NCBI GenBank assembly: GCA_963813415.1
Contig: CAWEYW010000010.1
Coordinates: 224,717-288,716 of the forward strand
Length of the DNA stretch: 64,000 bases
Direction: 5' to 3'
DNA from: CAIWHR01 sp963813415
GTDB lineage: Bacteria; Pseudomonadota; Gammaproteobacteria; Burkholderiales; Casimicrobiaceae
Part shown: one piece after another, positions 8,703 through 16,639 of the stretch
How positions within the stretch are numbered: position 1 is the first letter of the stretch
How the letters are laid out: the number at the start of each line of letters is the position of its first letter
Notes under the pieces: model-generated
What the model was told of the DNA's origin: nothing
Database searches by the model: none
The model's input: only the letters and a program-made list of their open reading frames with translations
Translations under genes and position numbers: made by a program

Positions 8703-8938
8703 CGCTCCCTCGTCCGGCCTCACCGGCCGGGCTCACACGCTTTGTTTGCAAGCTGCTTCACGCGGCTTAGCCGCCGCGTTAGCAAGTAGGTGAAGCGGGC
8801 GTCGCAGTTTGACGCAAGGTGCCTGCGCCATAAACGGTGTTGTTCCCACTGGACGCCTTATCGGCACGAAGCGCTGCCCCCATCATCGAGGTGCGGCCAT
8901 GCTGACTATGTGCCGATCACATCACTGCCGGAGGTAAC

Positions 8939-9385
8939 GTGGATCATCGCTACTTGTTTCTGACCGAGCGCGACTTCGTCCGAGTAATGGCGCTGCAGCC
9001 TGACCCGGCGCTGCGGGCCGAACTCGAGCGCGCGATTGTCGTCCCAATGGACGAGCTTCCATCGGGAACCGTCGCCATGTACTCGCACGTTCGCTATCGG
9101 GACGAGCACGCGGGCGTCAGTCGTCAGGTACAGATCGTGGTGCCCGAAGACGCGGATCTGGAACGCGGCAAGGTGTCGGTGCTTGCGCCGGTCGGCGCCG
9201 CATTGATTGGGCTCGAGACTGGGCAAGCCATCGACTGGACCTTTCCGGCCGGGGAGACCCGTCGACTGCGCGTCGAGGAGGTACTCGAGGACGGCGAGAT
9301 GAGGCGTCGCAGTCCGCGCGCTGCCGCGCTTGGCTCGTCGCGCCATGACACGCGGCGCAAATCCACTGAAGGGAGGCCGGAATGA
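8939..9385 (+). CDS. Rnk-like GreA/GreB C-terminal domain regulator
   Basis: A 148-residue protein starting at GTG 8939, directly after GCCGGAGGTAAC. The C-terminal part shows the GreA/B C-terminal fold signature VSVLAPVGAALIGLETGQAIDW, with PAGETRRLRVEEV after it. Rnk-type proteins (regulator of nucleoside diphosphate kinase) bind RNA polymerase near the secondary channel but lack the transcript-cleavage coiled coil of GreA. The first half (LTERDFVRVMALQ) fits the short Rnk N-terminal coil. The stop overlaps the next gene as ATGA, which implies translational coupling with the acetyltransferase. A second, divergent copy lies at 11270-11698. Confidence 0.85.
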   Translation: MDHRYLFLTERDFVRVMALQPDPALRAELERAIVVPMDELPSGTVAMYSHVRYRDEHAGVSRQVQIVVPEDADLERGKVSVLAPVGAALIGLETGQAIDWTFPAGETRRLRVEEVLEDGEMRRRSPRAAALGSSRHDTRRKSTEGRPE

Positions 9386-10140
9386 GCGTTGAGTTTCTCG
9401 GTGAACGCCGACGAGCTTTGGAGGAGGAATACTTCGCAAAGCTGAATCGCATGCTGATGGACCAGCTTCGGGCTAATGAAGATGATGATCGCAAAGCGAA
9501 CGAAGGCGAGCGCGCCGCCGAGATCGCGGAAGTCGCCCCGTCCGGCGTGCCGATGCCCGGTTCTTCGGTAGTTGAACTTGGCGGCCTGCGGGCGGCGCTG
9601 CGGCAGATGCACCCCGACGATGCGAGCCGCTATGCCGAGTTCCTCGCGCGTGTCGACGAAAAGGACCTGCGGTTGCGTTTTGGGCGGGACAGCCAAACCC
9701 TGCGAGCCGACCCGCTGGGCGGCTTGACGCGACGCGGAGACGACCTCGTGGTCATCGCGACGGTGGTGCGGGATGGCGCGGACGAAGAGATCGTCGGCGA
9801 TGCGCGCGCCCGCACCGACCCGCACCCTTACGACAGGAGTGCCGAGTTCGCGATCATCGTCCGTTCCGATCTGCAGGGACGCGGATTGGGCAGCGCAATG
9901 CTCGAAACGCTGATCCAAGAATGTCGCGCTCGCGGGGTCGAGCGGCTCTATGGCGTGGTCGATTCGTCCAACGACGCGATGCTTGCCTTGGCGCAAAGGG
10001 TGGGGTTCGGCACCGAGCACGTCCCGGACGGCAGCATGGTGGTTGTTTCGCTCGAGCTGGAGGCCCAACCCTCACGAGCACCAAGGCATTCCGCGTCGCG
10101 GCGCCGGGAGACTCTGTCTCACCTTTCGCCAGAGCCATAG
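9382..10140 (+). CDS. GNAT-family N-acetyltransferase with helical N-terminal extension
   Basis: A 252-residue protein. Residues about 67-230 form a GNAT domain like the one in protein-lysine acetyltransferases: LRQMHPDDASRYAEFLARV, then the acetyl-CoA loop VRSDLQGRGLGSAMLETLI and NDAMLALAQRVGF. The first 60 residues are charged and helical (ERRRALEEEYFAKLNRMLMD) and belong to no domain I recognise. The ATG overlaps the rnk-like stop (ATGA), so both proteins should be made together. This suggests a stress-linked acetylation function, perhaps on transcription or metabolic enzymes; the target is unknown. Confidence 0.82.
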   Translation: MSVEFLGERRRALEEEYFAKLNRMLMDQLRANEDDDRKANEGERAAEIAEVAPSGVPMPGSSVVELGGLRAALRQMHPDDASRYAEFLARVDEKDLRLRFGRDSQTLRADPLGGLTRRGDDLVVIATVVRDGADEEIVGDARARTDPHPYDRSAEFAIIVRSDLQGRGLGSAMLETLIQECRARGVERLYGVVDSSNDAMLALAQRVGFGTEHVPDGSMVVVSLELEAQPSRAPRHSASRRRETLSHLSPEP

Positions 10141-10170
10141 CTAGTCCAGCAGCCCAATCGCTAGCGGCGT

Positions 10171-11151
10171 TCACCGCGATGATGACGGCATCGCCTTCCC
10201 GCGACCCTTGTGGGCCGCGGGATGCGCAGCTCCGGCGGTCGACAGCCAGTCACGATCCCAGTATGGCGGCGGGGCGAACTTCGACAGCATGAAATCGATG
10301 AAGACGCGCACTTTGGCCGAAAGGTGGCGGTTGGGAAGGTACAGCGCGTACAGGCTGCGCTCCGACGGCAGGTACTCGGTCAACACCGCCTGCAATCGCC
10401 CGGACTGAAGGTCGTCACCAACGATGAAAGTCGGCAAGAGAGACAGGCCGAGACCCGCCCGCACCGCTTGCCAGGCGACTTCGTCGTCGTTCACCTTCAA
10501 CGCGCCGCGAATCTGCACGGCGATGTCGGCGCCGTCCGCACTCAAGTGCCAGATCGAATCGGGGTTTGCATGGGTGTACACGACGCAGTCGTGCGCCGCC
10601 AGATCCTTCGGAGTGCTGGGAATGCCATGGCTTGCGAAATACTGTGGGGTGCCACAGATCACGCGATTGATCGGCGTAATCGGCCGCGCGACCATGTTGG
10701 GCGGCAGGTCCCGTGCGATTCGGATGGCGAGGTCGTATCCCTCCTCGGCGAGTTCGAAGAAGCGATCGCCCACCGTGAGGTCGACCTGAACCTCGGGGTA
10801 CTGGGCGAGGAACTCCGGCAACGCACGCGCGATGTGCAGCGTCGCGAACGCGACCGGTGCCGTGCATTTGAGGACGCCCCGCGGACTCGCATGCAGGCGT
10901 TCGACGAGCAGTTCAGCCTCCTCGGCTTCCTGCACGACGCGCGCGCAGTGCTCGTAAAAGGCGCCGCCGAACTCGGTCAGACTGAGCTGGCGCGTGGTGC
11001 GATTCAATAGCCGGGCACCGAGAGCCTTCTCGAGCTTCGTGATCTCCTTGCTCACCAGCGACTTCGATATGCCGAGACGGCGGGCGGCGCCGGAAAAGCT
11101 TTTCGCCTCCGCGACGCGCGCGAAGATGCCCATTCCCTCGAGTTTCATCAT
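10171..11151 (-). CDS. LysR-family transcriptional regulator
   Basis: A 326-residue regulator starting at ATG 11151 after AAGGAGATGCCTTC. The N-terminal winged helix is typical: MGIFARVAEAKSFSGAARRL, then SKSLVSKEITKLEKALGARL and LNRTTRQLSLTEFG. The effector domain follows (GVLKCTAPVAFATLHIA and RAGLGLSLLPTFIVGDDL). It belongs to the branch often found near small redox or drug-efflux genes. Its nearest neighbours are convergent with the acetyltransferase gene, so its target is not obvious; autoregulation and control of nearby stress genes are both possible. A short Lys/Arg-rich tail extends past the family end. Confidence 0.88.
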   Translation of the reverse strand: MMKLEGMGIFARVAEAKSFSGAARRLGISKSLVSKEITKLEKALGARLLNRTTRQLSLTEFGGAFYEHCARVVQEAEEAELLVERLHASPRGVLKCTAPVAFATLHIARALPEFLAQYPEVQVDLTVGDRFFELAEEGYDLAIRIARDLPPNMVARPITPINRVICGTPQYFASHGIPSTPKDLAAHDCVVYTHANPDSIWHLSADGADIAVQIRGALKVNDDEVAWQAVRAGLGLSLLPTFIVGDDLQSGRLQAVLTEYLPSERSLYALYLPNRHLSAKVRVFIDFMLSKFAPPPYWDRDWLSTAGAAHPAAHKGRGKAMPSSSR

Positions 11152-11269
11152 GAAGGCATCTCCTTGCAAGAAAGCCCAGCAAAACCCGAGCAGGCTGGTG
11201 CGCTTCGCAAGCCAGGCGAATGCGCCCGTTTCAAGAACCCAATTGTATGTCCGCGCGAGCCAAATCCGC

Positions 11270-11698
11270 TCAATCCGGCATTCGATCGCACGGCGCAGCG
11301 TTCGAAGCCGCTTCGCGGGCCCCCGATCCGTCGGCCTCCGGTTGAAAAGTGACCTCCACGACGCGCAGGCAGCGGCTGCTACCGTCAGGGAAGGGCCACA
11401 CGATGGAATCGCCTTGCGCCAGCCCCAGCAGCGCCGTTCCGACGGGCGCCAGAACCGAAACCCTTCCGCGCTGCGCGTCTGCGTCGTGTGGAAAGACGAT
11501 GGTGATTTCCGTTGTCGTGCCACGGGTCACGTCCTCGAATACCACGCGCGAATTCATGGTCACTACGTCGGGCGGAACGTCGCGAGAGGCGACGACATCA
11601 GCCCGCTCCAGCTCGGACAGGAGTAGCGCGTGGTGATGGAGCGAACGCAGCAGCGCGAAGTCGTGTTCCGTGACGATAATGGATCGATCGTTGCTCAT
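11270..11698 (-). CDS. Rnk-like GreA/GreB C-terminal domain regulator (second copy)
   Basis: A 142-residue protein from ATG 11698. It has the same layout as the copy at 8939: a short N-terminal part (IIVTEHDFALLRSLHHHALL) and a GreA/B C-terminal fold with VSVLAPVGTALLGLAQGDSIVW and PDGSSRCLRVVEV. The C-terminal extension (about 25 residues) is polar and low in similarity. It follows the EF-G-like gene on the same strand by 33 bases and could share its transcript, placing a polymerase-binding and a ribosome-factor-like protein together. Confidence 0.82.
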   Translation of the reverse strand: MSNDRSIIVTEHDFALLRSLHHHALLLSELERADVVASRDVPPDVVTMNSRVVFEDVTRGTTTEITIVFPHDADAQRGRVSVLAPVGTALLGLAQGDSIVWPFPDGSSRCLRVVEVTFQPEADGSGAREAASNAAPCDRMPD

Positions 11699-11731
11699 AA
11701 TGCATCCTAAAGGTCGATCGACGATGCTCGG

Positions 11732-12316
11732 CTAGGCGGCTTCCGGGCCGTCGTCAGCTACGGGTACGTAGCGACTGAGCCAAACGGCCACGTGGGTTTC
11801 CATCCACTGTTCGCGAAACAGCGTGCGCAGTTGCTCGTCGTACCCGAGCAACTCCGCGAGCGGCGCCTCGCCCTCGAGCACGAAACCTGTGCGCTCGACA
11901 ATGCGTTGAATGCGGCCGCCTCGCGCGACGAAGTCATTGCGCACCGGTGGGAGATAGCTGAGGGGCGCGCTCACAAGGACGATCATGTACGGTTCGAGCA
12001 CCGGCGCCGAGCCCGTATAGCGGACCATGGGTGGCCTGATCACGAGCGACTCTCCGAAGCGCTGCCGGAGTGTCTCTGCAACGCGCCTCAGGGACGCCTC
12101 GGAGCGGCCGAGCACTCGCAATGCGTTGCACTGAGCAACGAACACTGTGTAGTCCGGTTCAGGTGTAACCCGCGAAGGCTCCTGCATCAGCTGTTGCTGC
12201 GTGAGCGGATCGTCACTACCAAATGATTGCTCGATCGGATATTCCGGGCGATCCAGCGCTTCATAATGGTCGAAAGTGCGGGCGTGATGTCGTGCTTGAA
12301 GTAGCGTCAGGTTCAT
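11732..12316 (-). CDS. EF-G-like protein with domains III and V only
   Basis: A 194-residue protein. Residues about 55-100 (VFVAQCNALRVLGRSE, then LRRVAETLRQRFG and VIRPPMVRY) follow the beta-alpha-beta pattern of EF-G domain III, where the family has 'MGELHLEI..DRLKREF' and 'PxVxYRE'. Residues about 108-165 (LEPYMIVLVSAPLSYLPPV, then FVARGGRIQRI and PLAELLGYDEQLRTLF) closely match EF-G domain V ('LEPIM.V.V..P..Y.G.V', 'RRG.I', 'PLAEMFGYATDLRS'). The GTPase domain, domain II and domain IV are all absent. Such a protein could bind the ribosome near the factor site without hydrolysing GTP; that is inference. Confidence 0.7.
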   Translation of the reverse strand: MNLTLLQARHHARTFDHYEALDRPEYPIEQSFGSDDPLTQQQLMQEPSRVTPEPDYTVFVAQCNALRVLGRSEASLRRVAETLRQRFGESLVIRPPMVRYTGSAPVLEPYMIVLVSAPLSYLPPVRNDFVARGGRIQRIVERTGFVLEGEAPLAELLGYDEQLRTLFREQWMETHVAVWLSRYVPVADDGPEAA

Positions 12317-12544
12317 ATCGCCGAAATGCGTTCAGGATTGTTCGAGAGAGCTGCGGAGAGTGGTTGTGTCGGCATTGACGGGCATGAGCGCAAGCATCCG
12401 ACGGGCACAGGTTCGCATCTTCTTCCGCGCTTGCAGCGATGATGCGGTCATGGCGACCGCGGGTAAAGGCGCTTCGTACGCATAACACCGTTTCCGATCT
12501 TGCGTACGTCGCAACGACGATGGCTCGCGTACGAGCGGTGCATT

Positions 12545-12602
12545 GGAAACGATCTTGTTCCTCGGCGCTGGCTTATGCCAGTCGCGCTCGCTTGCTATGG
12601 TG
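12545..12602 (+). promoter_or_regulatory. Upstream element shared with 7865-7921
   Basis: Second copy of GGAAACGATCTTGT followed by GGCTTAT and, 18 bases after CTTAT, TATGGT. It lies 66 bases before the ATG of the tandem universal stress gene, a natural promoter position. The stretch 12317-12667 is otherwise non-coding and separates this gene from the divergent EF-G-like gene, so promoters for both directions must be here. Confidence 0.45.
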
Positions 12603-12667
12603 CAAGACGGCAGGAACTCGTTACGTTCATCGATTCAGAGATCATCAAAGAGGTTCACAACATAGCC

Positions 12668-13684
12668 ATGGCCAAGGGCGCTGATCGCATTCTCGTCGCC
12701 ACGGACTTCTCGGCTTCTTCCGTTACGGCCGTATGTCGAGCTGCCCGTCTTGCGCACGCATCCCGCCGGGAGCTGGAAGTCATGCACGTGATTGCGCCGT
12801 CGGACATAGCGCCGTACCGTATTGCCGGGACCTCCGAAGCGGCGATCAAGCTACGCGCGACGGCGTCGGAAATGAGGGCCAAGTTCGACATCACGGTCAC
12901 GACGCATCTCACGCGAGGAACCAACCATGCAGAAATCGCGGCGCGCGCGCATGCTACGGGCGCGTGTTTGGTGGTACTCGGAGCGCGCGAGGAGAGATTC
13001 GTTCGCGACATCTTCGTCGGGTCGACGGCACAAAGACTGCAATGGATCCTGCGGACGCCTTTGCTGATAGCACGCAGTCGATCGGCACGCGCGTACGCGC
13101 GCGTGTTGGTTGCCATCGACTTTACCAAAGCCTCGGTGATGGCGGCGCATGCCGCGGCAAGCCTATTTCCGAGCGCGACGCTTCACTTCCTGCACGTGTG
13201 TACGCCGATGTTCGAGAGCCGCTTGTCAATGGCCGGTGTGGGCGCCGATGAGATTCGCGCGTATCGAAATGAGGCCGCGTTGAGGGCGAGCTACGACTTG
13301 GACGAATTCATTCGAGCCAATGGACTGCAATCGCGCAGACGTGCCTCTCTCGTCCGGCACGGCCACGTCGCAGGTTGCATCAGCGACAGCGCAAAGGAAA
13401 TGGGTGCGTGGGTCGTTGCGCTCGGCGCGAAGGGCAAGTCGCGATTCCAAGCGGGCGTTCTTGGCAGTGTGAGCGAGAAGTTCATGCGCGGCGCTGGGCC
13501 CGATGTGCTGCTGGCCAAGGCATTCGTACAACCAGGCCGAAATCATCCTTCCGACGGTTCGCGTCATCCCGATCGCCAAACTGAATCGGCAGAACGTACG
13601 CTTTGGACCTCTGATGCGGAGCCCGGTCGTAGGCGCGGCCAGGTGGTCCCGTGCGCGACGGAGCAGCGCCAGTGGTCTCGATGA
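12668..13684 (+). CDS. Tandem universal stress protein (two UspA domains)
   Basis: From ATG 12668 (MAKGADRILVATDFSASS) the protein has about 338 residues with two UspA domains. The first runs to about residue 140 with CLVVLGAREERFVRDIFVGS; the second begins YARVLVAIDFTKASVMAA and ends GAKGKSRFQAGVLGSVSEKF. The ATP-binding G-2x-G-9x-G(S/T) motif is recognisable in the second domain and altered in the first. A basic, low-complexity tail of about 45 residues follows. The ribosome-binding site before 12668 is weak. An upstream element shared with the gene at 8257 suggests common control. Confidence 0.82.
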   Translation: MAKGADRILVATDFSASSVTAVCRAARLAHASRRELEVMHVIAPSDIAPYRIAGTSEAAIKLRATASEMRAKFDITVTTHLTRGTNHAEIAARAHATGACLVVLGAREERFVRDIFVGSTAQRLQWILRTPLLIARSRSARAYARVLVAIDFTKASVMAAHAAASLFPSATLHFLHVCTPMFESRLSMAGVGADEIRAYRNEAALRASYDLDEFIRANGLQSRRRASLVRHGHVAGCISDSAKEMGAWVVALGAKGKSRFQAGVLGSVSEKFMRGAGPDVLLAKAFVQPGRNHPSDGSRHPDRQTESAERTLWTSDAEPGRRRGQVVPCATEQRQWSR

Positions 13685-13712
13685 CCGAGGACGCTTCGAA
13701 TCTAATGTCCAC

Positions 13713-14033
13713 TCACTCCGGCGACACGAGCTTGAGGCCGGCGATACCGATGACGATCAGACCGACGCATGCAAGCCGCGTGACACCCGCGCTCTCCCCG
13801 AATAGGACAATCCCGAGAACGGCGGTGCCGATCGTACCGGTACCGGTCCAGATCGCGTAGGCGGTTCCGAGGGGCAGCGCTCTCAACGAGAGACCCAACA
13901 GAGCCAGGCTTGCGACGATGCTTGCTACCGTGAGCAATGTTGGCAGCGGGCGGGTAAAGCCGTCGGTGTACTTCAAGCCGACAGCCCAGCCGATTTCGAG
14001 CAGACCGGCGAGAAAGAGAATGAACCACGCCAT
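13713..14033 (-). CDS. Small multidrug resistance (SMR) family exporter, SugE/Gdx-like
   Basis: A 106-residue, four-helix membrane protein starting at ATG 14033 after ACCTGGAGGTCTGTG. It begins MAWFILFLAGLLEIGWAVGL, with the conserved membrane glutamate (E13) that couples drug and proton binding. YAIWTGTGTIGTAVLGIVLFGES contains the W-TG-G motif of the group. GLEIGWAVGLKYTDGF favours the SugE/Gdx guanidinium-exporter side of the family. No guanidine riboswitch could be recognised in the 290 bases upstream, which is the usual companion of Gdx, so quaternary-amine export remains possible. Confidence 0.87.
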   Translation of the reverse strand: MAWFILFLAGLLEIGWAVGLKYTDGFTRPLPTLLTVASIVASLALLGLSLRALPLGTAYAIWTGTGTIGTAVLGIVLFGESAGVTRLACVGLIVIGIAGLKLVSPE

Positions 14034-14327
14034 CACAGACCTCCAGGTTTCGAGTAAGATCGGCCGACTACGCGACTTCCTCGCAGTGATTCCGATCGAC
14101 GCCTGAAGTCATGGCTAGTTTCATCTGCGGTCCGCTGACGGGCGCCGCGGCACGACTCGGGCTCATCATGCTTGCGCAACTCCTCAGGGAAGCCATGCGG
14201 CGGCGCGGCGCTGTACGACCCGGAGCGGCAGTCGTGAAGGCCGGCTAGCAACGCGAACGGCAGGCGGGGTGCGCTGTCGAACTTTCCGACCCCTCCGAGA
14301 GAGGTCGATGGACGAGGAGCATGCGCT

Positions 14328-14675
14328 ATGAAGCTATTGCATACCGCCGTGATCGCTGGAGCCGTGTTGTGGGTCGGAGCGGGTCCCGTGCTCGCAGATG
14401 TCGCGGAAGAGTTCAACCGTCGCGCTGCCGACCGGGACATCGCGAGCTTCCGGGCCCTCGACCGTGACGGCGATGGGCGCCTGACGTTCGCGGAGGTGTA
14501 CGGCAACGTGGACATGCAGGCCCGCTTCAAAGACATGGACATTAACAGCGACGACGTGGTGACTGCTGCCGAGTTCGCGCACTACATTCGCCAGCGCTAC
14601 GGGGTCGAGCTGCCGTCCGCTGCGGGAGCGGCGGTACAGTCCCGTGATACCGCTACGGGCAAGCTCCAGCCATGA
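14328..14675 (+). CDS. Secreted EF-hand calcium-binding protein
   Basis: A 115-residue protein with an N-terminal signal peptide (MKLLHTAVIAGAVLWVGAG, probable cleavage after VLA at about residue 23). Two EF-hand loops are visible: DRDGDGRLTFAE, with all canonical ligand positions, and DINSDDVVTAAE, which is good but less standard. It is therefore periplasmic or membrane-associated and may sense calcium or act as a buffer. Its stop overlaps the next start as ATGA, so it is coupled to a cytosolic universal stress protein. Confidence 0.82.
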   Translation: MKLLHTAVIAGAVLWVGAGPVLADVAEEFNRRAADRDIASFRALDRDGDGRLTFAEVYGNVDMQARFKDMDINSDDVVTAAEFAHYIRQRYGVELPSAAGAAVQSRDTATGKLQP

Positions 14676-15577
14676 CGTTGCTGGGTAACACCAGGCGGCG
14701 CCCCATCATTGCGGCTACGGACTTCTCCGCCGACGCGGCCAAAGCGCTTCGGCGTGGAGCCCAACTCGCAAGCACATACCATACGCCGCTCGAGGCGCTC
14801 CACGTCATCAGCAGTGCTTCTCTGGACGACGCGTTGCGCGATTGGGTGCCGCTGGGCGTGCCGGAGCTGCTCGTTGAAGAGGCACGGCATCTCGTTGAGC
14901 AGATAGCGGCGAGCGCCGGCGTGGCCGCGACAGGGCGACTCGCGGTAGGTGAAATAATTGCCGAGATTCTGGCGCGCTGCGCCGACGCCTCGCTCCTCGT
15001 GCTCGGCATGCACGGTATGAACCCTCTGCGTGATGCGATACTCGGCACGACCGCCGAACGACTTGTCGGCCGCTGCAACGCCCCGGTTCTCATCGTGAGA
15101 AACGAAACGCAGGGGCCTTACCGCCACGTGTTGGCGGCGGTCGACCTGCTGCCCGGCTCCCAAACCGTGCTGGAGTGTGCGAAAGCGTTCATGCCGCACG
15201 CGAGCATCGCCGTCGCGCATGCGTATGACGTTCTCTTCGAGAGCACGCTGGAGCGTGCCGGTGTGACCAAGGCGACAATCGATCGACATCGCAATGAGGC
15301 CGCGTTGCGCGCGCGTGCAGCCATCCAGGCTCTGAGCACGGCGACGCTCGGCGATGCGCATGTCGCCGTTTCCATTGTGGAGCGAGCACATCCGGTGCGC
15401 CTCGTAGTCGATACCGAGCGTGCGATTGGCGCGGATCTCGTGGTGATCGGCAAACGGCACCGTACGCCAGTCGAGGCTTTCATGCTTGGCAGCGTTACTC
15501 GCCACGTGCTCGCGGACGCAGCTGCCGACGTGCTGGTCGTCCACGTACGGGAAGATGGGCAGCCCGTCGCCCAGTGA
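14672..15577 (+). CDS. Tandem universal stress protein (two UspA domains)
   Basis: A 301-residue protein with two UspA domains: RRPIIAATDFSADAAKAL to PVLIVRNE (about residues 9-145), then YRHVLAAVDLLPGSQ to ADVLVVHV. Both carry the glycine-rich nucleotide-binding segment (LGMHGMNPLRDAILGTTAERL and IGKRHRTPVEAFMLGSVTRHV); the second lacks the usual first glycine pattern. It is coupled to the EF-hand gene by an ATGA overlap. It lies next to, and converges with, the Mrp antiporter operon, with only 17 bases between the stops. Confidence 0.85.
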   Translation: MTLLGNTRRRPIIAATDFSADAAKALRRGAQLASTYHTPLEALHVISSASLDDALRDWVPLGVPELLVEEARHLVEQIAASAGVAATGRLAVGEIIAEILARCADASLLVLGMHGMNPLRDAILGTTAERLVGRCNAPVLIVRNETQGPYRHVLAAVDLLPGSQTVLECAKAFMPHASIAVAHAYDVLFESTLERAGVTKATIDRHRNEAALRARAAIQALSTATLGDAHVAVSIVERAHPVRLVVDTERAIGADLVVIGKRHRTPVEAFMLGSVTRHVLADAAADVLVVHVREDGQPVAQ

Positions 15578-15594
15578 CGCGGGGGCACGCGACC

Positions 15595-15894
15595 TCACTC
15601 GCTCGGATCGAGGCCATCACGGCGCAGCGCGGCGCGAACGAGCAGCATGTACGTTACCGGAGTGTTGATGAGCATCAGCACCGCAATGACGATCTCGTGC
15701 ACGACGGGCCGCGACTCGAGCGCCGTGAAATGAATCACCGAGCCCGCGAGCACGAGTGCCGTTCCAAGCGTGGTCCCCATCGTGGGCGGATGCATTCGCT
15801 CATAGAAGGTGCGCAGTCGGACCAGCCCGAGCGAGCCGACACAGGCGACCAGCGCGCCCGCGAGCACGAGCAACGCCGCGACGTTCGCGCTCAT
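15595..15894 (-). CDS. mnhG: Na+/H+ antiporter subunit G (MnhG/MrpG)
   Basis: A 99-residue membrane protein with three hydrophobic segments: MSANVAALLVLAGALVACVG, then RLRTFYERMHPPTMGTTLGT (the family signature 'R..TFYERMH..T.G.TLG') and a third helix ending VTYMLLVRAALRR. It is the last gene of the Mrp operon and starts by ATGA overlap with mnhF. MnhG is an essential small subunit of the hetero-oligomeric Mrp complex, which exchanges cytoplasmic Na+ (or K+/Ca2+) for protons. Confidence 0.92.
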   Translation of the reverse strand: MSANVAALLVLAGALVACVGSLGLVRLRTFYERMHPPTMGTTLGTALVLAGSVIHFTALESRPVVHEIVIAVLMLINTPVTYMLLVRAALRRDGLDPSE

Positions 15895-16172
15895 TCGATC
15901 ACCTCGCCGCGTAGCAGGAACGTTGCGAGCCCTGCGGTCGACACGAACCCCAGCACGCCGATCACCAGCGCGGCCTCGAAATAGAGCGTGGTGCCCGCCC
16001 GCACGCCGAACGCGAGCACCAGCAACATCGCATTGACGTACAGCGTATCGAGAGCGAGCACACGGTCCTGCGCACGCGGCCCGCGCACGAGGCGTATGAG
16101 CGAGAACAGCATGCCGAGGGCGAGCAGCAGCTGGGCGGCCATTAGCACGATGGAGAAGAAGTCGAGGCTCAT
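15891..16172 (-). CDS. mnhF: Na+/H+ antiporter subunit F (MnhF/MrpF)
   Basis: A 93-residue protein with three transmembrane segments. LIRLVRGPRAQDRVLALDTLYV is the family signature ('RLxxGP...DRVxAxD'), followed by two hydrophobic helices and TFLLRGEVIE. It overlaps its neighbours by ATGA on both sides, which shows strict translational coupling in the operon. MrpF is a small integral subunit that helps form the interface between the large proton-pumping subunits. Confidence 0.92.
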   Translation of the reverse strand: MSLDFFSIVLMAAQLLLALGMLFSLIRLVRGPRAQDRVLALDTLYVNAMLLVLAFGVRAGTTLYFEAALVIGVLGFVSTAGLATFLLRGEVIE

Positions 16173-16639
16173 GAAAAGATCTCCAGTAACCGACGCTCGT
16201 AGCGCGCCTTGAACTCGACAATCCAGCGCTCTTCGTCACTCAAGTCGAGCACGTGGATCGTGACTGCGTTCCGGCCTGCGTCGTAGCGAGCCCAACTCGT
16301 GCCCGGGGTCGCGGTGATGATACCGGCGAGGATGGCGAGGCCGCGCGGATCGCGCAGTTCCAACGGAAGCACGAGAAAGCCTGGCTGGCGCTCGCGTCCG
16401 TGCAGCCCCAGCACGATGCGCGCGACGGCGACATTCGAGCGCAACATGTCGTCGACGAGCAGCAACACCAGCTCGACGGCCGCGCGGGGACGGCAGCGTG
16501 GGCGCGCACCGGTTTGTCGCAGGCGTTGGTAGGCAAGGATCGCACCGAGCGCGACGGCGGCACCTACCAGCACGTCCGCTGCAGCGAGCGATTGCTGCAG
16601 CAGCAGCCAGAGCGCAAGCAGCGCGAAGAAGAGCTTCAC
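16169..16639 (-). CDS. mnhE: Na+/H+ antiporter subunit E (MnhE/MrpE)
   Basis: A 156-residue protein: two N-terminal hydrophobic helices (LFFALLALWLLLQQSLAAAD and ADVLVGAAVALGAILAY), then a soluble domain with AGIITATPGTSWARYD (the family's 'I..TPGT' element) and VLDLSDEERWIVEFKARYERR. The length fits MrpE. It is joined by four-base overlaps to mnhD and mnhF. In the family MrpE is needed for full complex assembly and possibly for cation movement. Confidence 0.92.
   Translation of the reverse strand: MKLFFALLALWLLLQQSLAAADVLVGAAVALGAILAYQRLRQTGARPRCRPRAAVELVLLLVDDMLRSNVAVARIVLGLHGRERQPGFLVLPLELRDPRGLAILAGIITATPGTSWARYDAGRNAVTIHVLDLSDEERWIVEFKARYERRLLEIFS

Noticed and set aside
14034..14327. 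Guanidine riboswitch before the SMR gene
   Set aside because: Looked for ykkC-I, II and III consensus in the leader because of the SugE/Gdx similarity; no convincing block was found.
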